Assembly: GCA_017521605.1 (NCBI GenBank)
Contig: JAFXCD010000004.1
Span: 1 to 64,000, forward strand
Direction: 5' to 3'
From: Lachnospiraceae bacterium
GTDB lineage: Bacteria; Bacillota; Clostridia; Lachnospirales; Lachnospiraceae
DNA: 64,000 nt
Part shown: one piece after another, positions 23,730-31,132 of the stretch
How positions within the stretch are numbered: the first letter of the stretch is position 1
Layout of the letters: every line of letters begins with the position of its first letter
Translations under genes and position numbers: made by a program
Notes under the pieces: generated by a model
Told to the model about the DNA's origin: nothing
Seen by the model: only the letters and a program-made list of their open reading frames with translations
Databases searched by the model: none

Positions 23730-25820
23730 TTAAGCTTGAGCTACATCCTTCATAGAGAAACTGATCCTGCCCATTTTGTCCTTGCCTAAGCATACAACAG
23801 TTACCTTGTCGCCTAAAGTAAGTACATCTTCTACATGGTTGATTCTTTCCTTAGCAATCTTGGAAATATGAACCATACCTTCCTTTCCGGGTGCAAATTC
23901 AATAAATGCACCGAATTCCTTGATACTTACAACAGTACCCTTGAAAATCTGGCCTTCTTCGAACTCGGTAGTAATGATCTTAATCATTTCTACTGCCTTG
24001 TCCATCATATCCTTATCGGTACCGCATACTGATACTTTACCATCATCAGTAATGTCAATCTTAACGCCGGTACGTGCAATAATCTCATTAATGGTCTTAC
24101 CACGCTGTCCAACTACTTCACCAATCTTCTCAGGATCAATCTGGATAGAGATAATCTTAGGAGCGTAAGGTCCAACTTCAGGACGAGGAGCTGCAATAGC
24201 AGGCTTCATACAAGTATCCATGATGAAGATTCTTGCTTCACGACATCTTGCAATGGCACCTTCTACGATTTCTCTGGTCAAACCATGAATCTTAATATCC
24301 ATCTGAATAGCTGTAATACCATCAGTAGTACCGGTTACCTTGAAGTCCATATCACCGAAGAAGTCTTCCAGACCCTGAATATCGGTTAATAATACGAAAT
24401 CATCATCAGTCTCACCGGTTACCAAACCACAGGAGATACCTGCAACCATCTTCTTAATCGGCACACCAGCAGCCATTAATGACATACAAGAAGAACAGGT
24501 AGATGCCATAGAGGTAGAACCGTTTGATTCAAAGGTTTCAGATACGGTACGAATTGCATAAGGGAATTCCTCTTCGCTGGGAAGTACCGGAACCAATGCC
24601 TTTTCTGCCAATGCACCATGTCCGATTTCACGACGTCCGGGTCCTCTGGAAACCTTGGTTTCACCTACAGAGTAGCTGGGGAAGTTGTAGTGATGCATAT
24701 ATCTCTTAGCAACTTCGTTTTCATCCAAACCATCCAACTTCTGCTGCTCTGACAAAGGAGCCAAAGTGGTAATGTTACAAATCTGAGTCTGACCACGGGT
24801 GAACATAGCAGAACCATGTACACGAGGGATAATATCTACTTCTGCAGATAACTTACGAATCTGGTCAATCTTACGGCCGTCAGGACGCTTGTGATCCTTT
24901 AAAATCATCTTACGTACGGTCTTCTTCTGATACTGATATACTGCTTCGCCAAGGATTGCTAACCACTCTTCGTTGTCAGCAAATGCCTCTTCCATCTTAG
25001 CGGTCACTTCACGAATGTTTGCTTCACGAACCTGCTTCTCATCAGTGAAAACTGCTTCTTCCATTTCTTCGGGAGTAACAATTTTCTTCATTGCTTCAAA
25101 CATTTCAGCAGGAATTGCACAGCTGGTGTACTCATGCTTAGGCTTACCAACTTCTGCAACAATCTTATCAATAAACTCGATAATAGTCTGGTTTACATCA
25201 TGTGCAAGATAGATTGCTTCAATCATCTTTGCTTCAGGAACTTCGTTCGCACCTGCTTCGATCATAATAACCTTTTCCTTGGTAGATGCAACGGTTAAGT
25301 TCAAATCACCATTCTTCCACTGTTCCTGGCTGGGGTTGATAATAAATTCGCCATCAACCATACCTACCTGTGTCATAGCACAAGGACCATCGAAAGGAAT
25401 GTCTGAAATACTGGTTGCAATAGCAGCACCAAGCATAGCAACGATTTCAGGACGACATGCAGGGTCAACACTCATTACCATGTTATTCAAGGTAACGTCG
25501 TTACGATAATCCTTAGGGAATAAAGGACGCATGGGTCTGTCAATTACACGGCTGGTAAGAATTGCATTCTCGCTAGCCTTTCCTTCTCTCTTATTAAATC
25601 CTCCGGGGATTTTACCTACAGAATACAACTTCTCTTCGTATTCTACGCTCAAAGGGAAAAAGTCAATTCCGTCTCTGGGCTTTTCTGATGCGGTTGCTGT
25701 TGAAAGCACGGTAGTCTCACCATACTGCATAAGCGCACAACCATTTGCCTGCTTACCTACACGGTTAATGTCTACACGTAAGGTACGGCCTGCTAATTCC
25801 ATAGTAAAAGTATTATACAT
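23730..25820 (-). CDS. pnp: Polynucleotide phosphorylase
   Basis: PNPase degrades RNA 3'-5' phosphorolytically and is a core degradosome enzyme with RNase Y. The 696-aa protein shows two RNase PH domains (the first with GGFNKREGKASENAIL; the second with FTRGQTQ and GPGRREIGHGALAEKAL), an alpha linker, a KH domain (GQRGKTINEIIARTG, about 560-615) and an S1 domain (about 625-692). GGAG lies five bases before the ATG. It follows rpsO with a 200-bp structured spacer, the usual gene order. Confidence 0.97.
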   Translation of the reverse strand: MYNTFTMELAGRTLRVDINRVGKQANGCALMQYGETTVLSTATASEKPRDGIDFFPLSVEYEEKLYSVGKIPGGFNKREGKASENAILTSRVIDRPMRPLFPKDYRNDVTLNNMVMSVDPACRPEIVAMLGAAIATSISDIPFDGPCAMTQVGMVDGEFIINPSQEQWKNGDLNLTVASTKEKVIMIEAGANEVPEAKMIEAIYLAHDVNQTIIEFIDKIVAEVGKPKHEYTSCAIPAEMFEAMKKIVTPEEMEEAVFTDEKQVREANIREVTAKMEEAFADNEEWLAILGEAVYQYQKKTVRKMILKDHKRPDGRKIDQIRKLSAEVDIIPRVHGSAMFTRGQTQICNITTLAPLSEQQKLDGLDENEVAKRYMHHYNFPSYSVGETKVSRGPGRREIGHGALAEKALVPVLPSEEEFPYAIRTVSETFESNGSTSMASTCSSCMSLMAAGVPIKKMVAGISCGLVTGETDDDFVLLTDIQGLEDFFGDMDFKVTGTTDGITAIQMDIKIHGLTREIVEGAIARCREARIFIMDTCMKPAIAAPRPEVGPYAPKIISIQIDPEKIGEVVGQRGKTINEIIARTGVKIDITDDGKVSVCGTDKDMMDKAVEMIKIITTEFEEGQIFKGTVVSIKEFGAFIEFAPGKEGMVHISKIAKERINHVEDVLTLGDKVTVVCLGKDKMGRISFSMKDVAQA

Positions 25821-25879
25821 AGCTTCTCCATTCTGCCATTCCAGGCTACTTGTTTATTCCAATCGAACAGGGAGCTACC

Positions 25880-25953
25880 GAAACTACTGAAAAAAGCATG
25901 TTTTTCATACCCTTTTCAGCGGTCTCGGGGGCACCGCCCCATTCGAAAGTTTC
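25880..25953 (-). ncRNA. Structured 5' leader of pnp (multi-branched)
   Basis: On the minus strand an outer GAAACT/AGTTTC pair (25948-25953, 25880-25885) encloses two hairpins: GGGGC/GCCCC with a 3-base loop (25928-25940) and CTGAAAA/TTTTCAG (25887-25919). This predicts a three-way junction ahead of the pnp ribosome binding site. In E. coli, pnp is autoregulated through leader structure; whether this element does the same is inference. Confidence 0.4.
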
Positions 25954-26019
25954 ATAATTACACACAGAAAGACGGGGAAGCCGATTTTATCGGACATTCC
26001 GCCGCCTTCATCATTTTAA

Positions 26020-26286
26020 TTACTTTCTGATACCTAACTTCTCGATTAATTCACGATACTTGTTCAGGTCTTTTCTCTTTAAATAGTCAAGAAGACCACG
26101 TCTCTGACCAACCATCATATACATACCACGACGTGAATGATGATCCTTAGGGTTGCTCTTCAAATGCTCAGTAAGCTCAGCGATTCTTGCAGTTAAAACT
26201 GCGATCTGAACTTCAGGTGAACCAGTGTCACCGGGGCATCTGCCATACTCGTTAATAATTGCCTGTTTCTTTTCCTTAGAAATCAT
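26020..26286 (-). CDS. rpsO: 30S ribosomal protein S15
   Basis: S15 binds the central domain of 16S rRNA early in 30S assembly. The 88-aa protein has the normal length and the conserved block [28 protein letters not shown] lies eight bases before the ATG. The transcript starts about 85 nt upstream from a good promoter and has a folded leader. A weak hairpin (CCGAT/ATCGG) at 25981-25993 separates it from pnp, allowing read-through. Confidence 0.97.
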   Translation of the reverse strand: MISKEKKQAIINEYGRCPGDTGSPEVQIAVLTARIAELTEHLKSNPKDHHSRRGMYMMVGQRRGLLDYLKRKDLNKYRELIEKLGIRK

Positions 26287-26310
26287 TTTTGTTTCCTCCT
26301 AAAATTTAAA

Positions 26311-26353
26311 CTCACCTGACACTAAGACCGGGTCGGAGTGTCCCAAACCTGAG
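26311..26353 (-). ncRNA. Possible S15 autoregulatory leader
   Basis: In the rpsO leader an outer CTCA/TGAG pairing (26350-26353, 26311-26314) encloses GACACT/AGTGTC (26337-26342, 26318-26323) with an inner CCG/CGG stem. Gram-positive rpsO leaders are known to bind S15 through junctions or GU/GC motifs. I have not matched this to a named class. Confidence 0.4.
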
Positions 26354-26376
26354 CGTCGGCTAAACCATACTTGGCT

Positions 26377-26405
26377 ATATTATCACACTTTCCCCAAAAT
26401 GTAAA
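26377..26405 (-). promoter_or_regulatory. Promoter of rpsO-pnp
   Basis: Minus strand TTTACA (26400-26405), 17 bp, TAATAT (26377-26382). Confidence 0.65.
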
Positions 26406-26468
26406 CACCTTTATTTGATTTTATTTGTTTAAACTGCTTTATCTGCTTTCTGACAACCTCTTTTACTA

Positions 26469-27527
26469 CTAATCCTGTAGAATCCTTACATACTTTACCG
26501 GTGTACGATAGTTGTATTTACTAATCTTAATACCACTCTTAGGGTTACTTGCATGAACTACCTGATTACCTCCAATATAAATTGCTACATGATTAATAGT
26601 TCCTGAACTGTTGGCATAGAAAATCAAATCTCCCGCCTGCAGCTCATCACGACTAATCTTGGTACCGCTCTTTGCCTGGGAGCCGGAATGATGGGGCAGA
26701 CTCACACCATATTTCTTAAATACACTCAATACAAAACCGGAACAATCCGCACCTTTGGTAAGACTTGTTCCTCCCCATACATAAGGATTACCTACAAACT
26801 GTTTTGCATATTCACAAAGCTCCACACGCACGTCAGATACACCCATACCATATAAAAGTTCAGTCATAGTCACTGCAGTATCCAGATTCTCTTCCACATG
26901 TGCATATTCTGCTGAAACATAACCTTCTTCACTATCTACATATACCTTATACCAGCCATCCAGGGTTTCTATATATTCTAACTCTTCCCCTTTCAGAATC
27001 TGGGTCATCACTGCACTGTTCACATCCGCTTCATCACGAACTCTCAGTCCATCCGTATCTGCAATAACCACCTTATGCGCCAGCTCATTTGCACGTAGCT
27101 TTGCATCCGGACCCACCAACAAAAATTCAGTACTTACATAACCTTCTACTTCACCTGACTTAATATGTGCCCAACCAGTCTCTTTATCAATATCCAGTAC
27201 TTCACAAGCTGCATTCTTAGGCATCTTTCCTACCAGCTTTCCTTTCGTAGAAGCTTCTGAACGAACATTCAGATTGCCGGATTCCACATTGGCAATACCG
27301 ATATTGGTATAGCCCCAGGAAGCCCCTTCTGCTTCTTTCGCCATAGTCAAATACTCTTCCTGTGTCAAATTCATATCAAAATAGGATGCTATTCCAGCCT
27401 GTTGTAATACATTCTTAATACTTTGCGTTTCTGTTGCATACACATTCATTGGCTGTATTAACATACATGTAACCAATCCAAATCCTGCTAACTGTATAAC
27501 CCCTCTTCTGTCACTTCTCTTTATCAT
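26469..27527 (-). CDS. Secreted SH3-NlpC/P60 peptidoglycan hydrolase
   Basis: A 352-aa exported cell-wall endopeptidase. Residues 1-31 form a signal peptide (basic start, hydrophobic core, VYA-T cleavage region). Two bacterial SH3 domains follow (about 78-137 with LNVRSEAS, and 152-210 with LRVRDEAD), then NlpC/P60 (about 235-350) with the catalytic Cys in GADCSGFV and His residues in INHVAIYIG and VVHASN. SH3 domains bind the peptide stems, NlpC/P60 cuts the gamma-D-Glu-diamino acid bond. GAGG precedes the ATG. Its promoter overlaps a long palindrome next to the ribF stop, suggesting separate regulation. Confidence 0.93.
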   Translation of the reverse strand: MIKRSDRRGVIQLAGFGLVTCMLIQPMNVYATETQSIKNVLQQAGIASYFDMNLTQEEYLTMAKEAEGASWGYTNIGIANVESGNLNVRSEASTKGKLVGKMPKNAACEVLDIDKETGWAHIKSGEVEGYVSTEFLLVGPDAKLRANELAHKVVIADTDGLRVRDEADVNSAVMTQILKGEELEYIETLDGWYKVYVDSEEGYVSAEYAHVEENLDTAVTMTELLYGMGVSDVRVELCEYAKQFVGNPYVWGGTSLTKGADCSGFVLSVFKKYGVSLPHHSGSQAKSGTKISRDELQAGDLIFYANSSGTINHVAIYIGGNQVVHASNPKSGIKISKYNYRTPVKYVRILQD

Positions 27528-27571
27528 AGAAATACCTCTTGTTAAATTCTTTACAATTTTATTACAAAAAT

Positions 27572-27617
27572 ATTACACCATGTTTGCATTATACCAACAT
27601 GGTGTAATATGTGTCAA
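27572..27617 (-). promoter_or_regulatory. NlpC/P60 promoter embedded in a 13-bp palindrome
   Basis: Minus strand TTGACA (27612-27617), 18 bp, TATAAT (27588-27593). A perfect 13-bp inverted repeat, ATTACACCATGTT / AACATGGTGTAAT (27572-27584, 27596-27608), straddles the -10, which lies in the loop. The same repeat, followed by T5 on the minus strand, would also be the terminator for the ribF operon. It may thus be both terminator and operator. Confidence 0.7.
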
Positions 27618-27619
27618 CC

Positions 27620-28543
27620 TTATTTCGAAAAATGGTATTCTTTTCCATCTAAAATATCCCGTTCCATTTGTTCTTTTAATTCCTTCACGGATTCAAAACG
27701 CATTTCCGGTCTTTTAAAGGCTAGCAGACTTACAGAAATATCTTCTCCGTAAATCTCCTTATCAAAATCATAAAGATAGGTTTCTACCCCTAAAACCTTC
27801 TCCTGTGATACTGTCGGCTTATACCCCACATTACTAATAGCAGGATATAAATTTCCTTCATAGCTTACCTGTGAATAATAAACCCCTAAAGGAGGTAACA
27901 ATTTTTCATTAGGAGGTAATAAATTCATGGTCGGCATACCTAATTTTCGCCCAAGTGCCCTGCCATGTTTCACCTCACCGGACACTGTATAAGGTTCTCC
28001 CAGAAGATTTGTTACATACTCCATATTACCTGCTTCTACCTGTTTTCTTACCAGGGATGAACTAATTTCCGTACCTTCCAGCATTACCTTATCAATCAAT
28101 TTCAGCTCATATCCCAATTCTTTGGAACATTCCTCCAACAACTGAGCATTTCCGGAACCTTTGTCTCCAAAGCTTACATCCCTACCGGCTGCGATAAACT
28201 TCACATGTAACCCTTCTGCCAGCAATTCCTTCACAAAGTTGTAGGGAGATACCGCTGCGTTTTTTACATTCATAGGATACTCCACCAGCACATCCACTCC
28301 CATGTCACATAAGGCTTTTCGTTTCTCTTCTTTGGTCATCAACTCCTTATCATCTGCCAATCCGAAAAACACTGCCGGAGAAGGGTCAAAGGTAAATACA
28401 CAGGCCTTTAATCCATCTTTCTTTTTATACAGAATTTCCTGTAACAGCCTTCGATGTCCTTTATGTAAACCATCAAACTTACCAATAGCCACAGCAGTTT
28501 CCATATGTAATTCACATTTACTCAAATCTGTTATAATTTCCAA
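27620..28543 (-). CDS. ribF: Bifunctional riboflavin kinase/FMN adenylyltransferase
   Basis: RibF converts riboflavin to FMN and FAD. The 307-aa protein has an N-terminal adenylyltransferase with GKFDGLHKGHRRLL (nucleotidyltransferase HxGH) and SSSLVRKQ, and a C-terminal riboflavin kinase domain with GRALGRKLGMPTMNL. The start is TTG (28541-28543) with GAGGAA about seven bases upstream; no ATG is available in frame nearby. It is the last gene of the nusA-infB operon, next to truB, a common pairing. Confidence 0.95.
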   Translation of the reverse strand: MEIITDLSKCELHMETAVAIGKFDGLHKGHRRLLQEILYKKKDGLKACVFTFDPSPAVFFGLADDKELMTKEEKRKALCDMGVDVLVEYPMNVKNAAVSPYNFVKELLAEGLHVKFIAAGRDVSFGDKGSGNAQLLEECSKELGYELKLIDKVMLEGTEISSSLVRKQVEAGNMEYVTNLLGEPYTVSGEVKHGRALGRKLGMPTMNLLPPNEKLLPPLGVYYSQVSYEGNLYPAISNVGYKPTVSQEKVLGVETYLYDFDKEIYGEDISVSLLAFKRPEMRFESVKELKEQMERDILDGKEYHFSK

Positions 28544-28590
28544 TACTGCTTCCTCGGTTTGAATCTAAACCTAACCTTCCTCCGCTTATT

Positions 28591-29487
28591 TTATGACAAA
28601 AACATCTTTACCGGTTTGTATCGATGCTTTTCCTGTTCATAAGCGTATATTCCATAAAACTTATTCTTTCCATAAACCTTTACCCACTCACCATCCGGAT
28701 ATTTTTCCTTTTCTTCTGTTTGATTGGCATAAAAAGGATTTCCATTATCCAATAGCTTGCAAAACTCCTCTTGCACATGTAAGACAGCACATCCTTCAAA
28801 TACACTATCTACTGCATAAAGTTTGGATTCAATACCTACCGTATCCCTAATCTCCTCAAGCTGTGTCAACGTAATGGCATCTTCTGCTCTAAAAATCCCC
28901 ACCTTAGTACGTAACAGGCTTTTCATGGTACCGCCACATCCCAGCTTTTCACCAATGTCGGCACACAAGGTACGTATGTAAGTTCCTTTGGAGCATGCCA
29001 CACGGATTTTTACTACAGGCAGATTCATTTCCAGAATTTCCAGTTTGTGAATTGTTACCGGTCTGGCCTGACGTTCCACTTCCTTACCGGCTCTTGCTAA
29101 TTCATACAGTTTTTTACCATTGACCTTTAATGCCGAATACATGGGAGGTACCTGCATATAATGGCCTTGAAAGCTCATAACCGTTTCCCGTACCTGCCGT
29201 TCATCCATAACAGGATTACTCTCACGAATCACCTGCCCGGAAATATCCTGGGTGTCTGTTTCTACCCCCAAAAGCAGTTCTGCTACATATTCTTTATCTT
29301 TGTCTGCCAACATATCACATAATTTGGTTCCACTTCCTAAGCATACCGGCAAAACACCGATAGCATCCGGATCCAAAGTTCCTGTGTGACCGATTTTCTT
29401 TTGTTTACAGATGCCTCTCATTTTAGCTACCACATCATGGGAGGTAAAGCCTTTTTCTTTATATATATTAATAATACCGTTGTACAT
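28591..29487 (-). CDS. truB: tRNA pseudouridine(55) synthase
   Basis: TruB makes pseudouridine 55 in the T-loop of tRNAs. The 298-aa protein begins MYNGIINIYKEKGFTSHD and contains KIGHTGTLDPDAIGVLPVC with the catalytic Asp in TLDPDA, and KGTYIRTLCADIG. The start ATG 29487 directly follows the nrnA stop (TAAAATG) with GGAG nine bases upstream, so the two are coupled; the 48-codon upstream extension overlaps nrnA in another frame and is rejected. Confidence 0.95.
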   Translation of the reverse strand: MYNGIINIYKEKGFTSHDVVAKMRGICKQKKIGHTGTLDPDAIGVLPVCLGSGTKLCDMLADKDKEYVAELLLGVETDTQDISGQVIRESNPVMDERQVRETVMSFQGHYMQVPPMYSALKVNGKKLYELARAGKEVERQARPVTIHKLEILEMNLPVVKIRVACSKGTYIRTLCADIGEKLGCGGTMKSLLRTKVGIFRAEDAITLTQLEEIRDTVGIESKLYAVDSVFEGCAVLHVQEEFCKLLDNGNPFYANQTEEKEKYPDGEWVKVYGKNKFYGIYAYEQEKHRYKPVKMFLS

Positions 29488-29488
29488 T

Positions 29489-30463
29489 TTAAATTGCTCC
29501 ATTCTGCAGGAGTTGTTCTTCAATATGCTTTGACAGGTTGTTGACACAGTCATGGAAGGTTCCCTGCATGGTACAGCCTGCTGCGCGCATATGTCCGCCA
29601 CCACCAAAATATCCTGCCACCTCAGCCACATTCACAATTTCATCGGAACGCATACTGACCTTGTACTCCAGATTGCCAATCTCATACATAAATATAGCAC
29701 AATGAACTCCCTTTATATTACGCAATTGATTGACAATACCGTCTAAATCCTGACTAGTGGCTCCATAGAAATCCATATGCTTCTTCTCCATACAACTAAC
29801 AATACAAGTACCATTCATAAAGCGGATACTTTCCATCAAAGCTCTGCCTAACACCTGAGTCTGCAAATAGGTTCGCTGATAAAAGGTTTCTTCAATTAGT
29901 CTGGGAAAATCAAAACCATAAGCTACCAGTTTTCCTCCGGTTTCCATGGTTTTCTGATTGGTATTAGAGTACTGAAATACTCCAGTGTCATGTATCATAC
30001 CTGTATAAATAATCTTTGCCAATTCTTTATCCAGAGCCTCTTCTCCGCCATCTGTCACAATTAGATCATATACCAGCTCACTGGCGGAACCCACCTGCGG
30101 TTTTACATAATTCACGTCGCCTGTACCAGAATTACTGATATGGTGGTCGATATTGATACGCTTTTTCGCAGTCTGAGCATACTTCTGTGCTTCACCGATT
30201 CTTTCTATACTACAGTCCATAATAAAGAACACATCAAAGCTTTCTTCCTCCGGAAAATCTGTCACTATATCTTCAAACCCCTTCAATTCGCTAAACACAG
30301 CTGCCGGCTTTTCCAAATACACTTTAATATAAGAATTCTTTGGCATATATTTTTTTAAATATCCATAAATTGCCAGACAGGAGCTGATACAATCCCCATC
30401 CGGTCTGATATGACCACTAATACCGATTCTGGTAGCTCCTTTACACTCATGTAAAAGTTTCAT
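29489..30463 (-). CDS. nrnA: DHH-family nanoRNase/pAp phosphatase
   Basis: NrnA-type DHH-DHHA1 phosphoesterases degrade 2-5-nt RNAs and dephosphorylate pAp. The 324-aa protein carries the metal-binding motifs GHIRPDGDC (with DGD), MDCS, IDHH and the C-terminal GGGGHMRAAG substrate-binding loop. It lies between rbfA and truB as in many Bacillota, which supports a role in RNA turnover next to translation-factor genes. A c-di-AMP/pApA activity cannot be excluded by sequence. Confidence 0.9.
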   Translation of the reverse strand: MKLLHECKGATRIGISGHIRPDGDCISSCLAIYGYLKKYMPKNSYIKVYLEKPAAVFSELKGFEDIVTDFPEEESFDVFFIMDCSIERIGEAQKYAQTAKKRINIDHHISNSGTGDVNYVKPQVGSASELVYDLIVTDGGEEALDKELAKIIYTGMIHDTGVFQYSNTNQKTMETGGKLVAYGFDFPRLIEETFYQRTYLQTQVLGRALMESIRFMNGTCIVSCMEKKHMDFYGATSQDLDGIVNQLRNIKGVHCAIFMYEIGNLEYKVSMRSDEIVNVAEVAGYFGGGGHMRAAGCTMQGTFHDCVNNLSKHIEEQLLQNGAI

Positions 30464-30499
30464 CTGCCATCACCTTTCTTTACATAATACACACAGACA

Positions 30500-30518
30500 G
30501 CCCCGCATAAGGCGGGGC
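30500..30518 (-). repeat. GC-rich hairpin between rbfA and nrnA
   Basis: GCCCCGC pairs with GCGGGGC (7 bp, 5-base loop). No T run follows on the minus strand, so this is a stability or processing element rather than a classic terminator. Confidence 0.45.
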
Positions 30519-30527
30519 CAGTCACAC

Positions 30528-30905
30528 TTACTCTTCTTCCTCCCCGGATTTCTCCAAGGACATTACATCATCAATCTTTTTTGACATATTTACACCGTAC
30601 TCAATGGACTGATCCATAATAAACGTAATAGACGGTGTATTACGCAGATTGATTTCCTTTGCCAGTTTGGACTTAATAAAGCCCTCTGCACTTCTCAACC
30701 CCTGATAGGTTGCATTTCTGGCTTCCTCATCACCCAGTACACTAATCCATGCCTTACAGCTCTTTAAATCAGGAGCCACTTCCACAGCTACAACACTGGT
30801 AAGAGGATGGATGCGTGGATCTTTTATTTCTCCACGGATAATCTCCGCAAGGACCCTCTGCACCTCCCCGTTAATACGGGTATTTTTAATGCTGTTTTTT
30901 CTCAT
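30528..30905 (-). CDS. rbfA: Ribosome-binding factor A
   Basis: RbfA assists late 30S maturation near the 5' helix of 16S rRNA. The 125-aa KH-fold protein starts MRKNSIKNTRINGEVQRVLA and has IKDPRIHPLTSV and PSITFIMDQSIEYG. Start ATG 30905 has GAGG six bases upstream; ten upstream codons in the open frame lack support. It follows infB after a 227-bp spacer that holds a large hairpin. Family assignment secure. Confidence 0.95.
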   Translation of the reverse strand: MRKNSIKNTRINGEVQRVLAEIIRGEIKDPRIHPLTSVVAVEVAPDLKSCKAWISVLGDEEARNATYQGLRSAEGFIKSKLAKEINLRNTPSITFIMDQSIEYGVNMSKKIDDVMSLEKSGEEEE

Positions 30906-30988
30906 ATAAAACCTCACTAACAGGACAACTCTCACTGGTTAGGCAGCCTTGTCATTAAAATATTCCACTTAAGCACGCTTTCGCTTCG

Positions 30989-31045
30989 TGAAAAACGTAA
31001 CGGCACTAGGTTCGATAAAACCTCACCAAGGGCCGACGTTTTTCA
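30989..31045 (-). ncRNA. Large hairpin in the infB-rbfA spacer
   Basis: The arms TGAAAAACGT and ACGTTTTTCA (10 bp) enclose CGGC/GCCG and AGGTT/AACCT pairings on the same axis, giving a ~57-nt near-continuous stem. A small GNRA-type hairpin (GCGAAAGC) follows downstream. There is no T run, so it is not a terminator. Its apical arm (GTGAGGTTTTAT) duplicates 12 bases of the rbfA ribosome-binding region. Confidence 0.5.
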
Positions 31046-31132
31046 AGAGCCTTGCGTTGGAACGTTATAATACCAAGTCTGCCTTCCCAACTATACTTTA
31101 CTAAAAACATTCCTTTCACTGTCGCTTCGCAA

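Noticed and set aside
27572-27608. Considered as a riboswitch for ribF/FMN
   Set aside because: It is downstream of ribF and a simple stem without FMN-element features.
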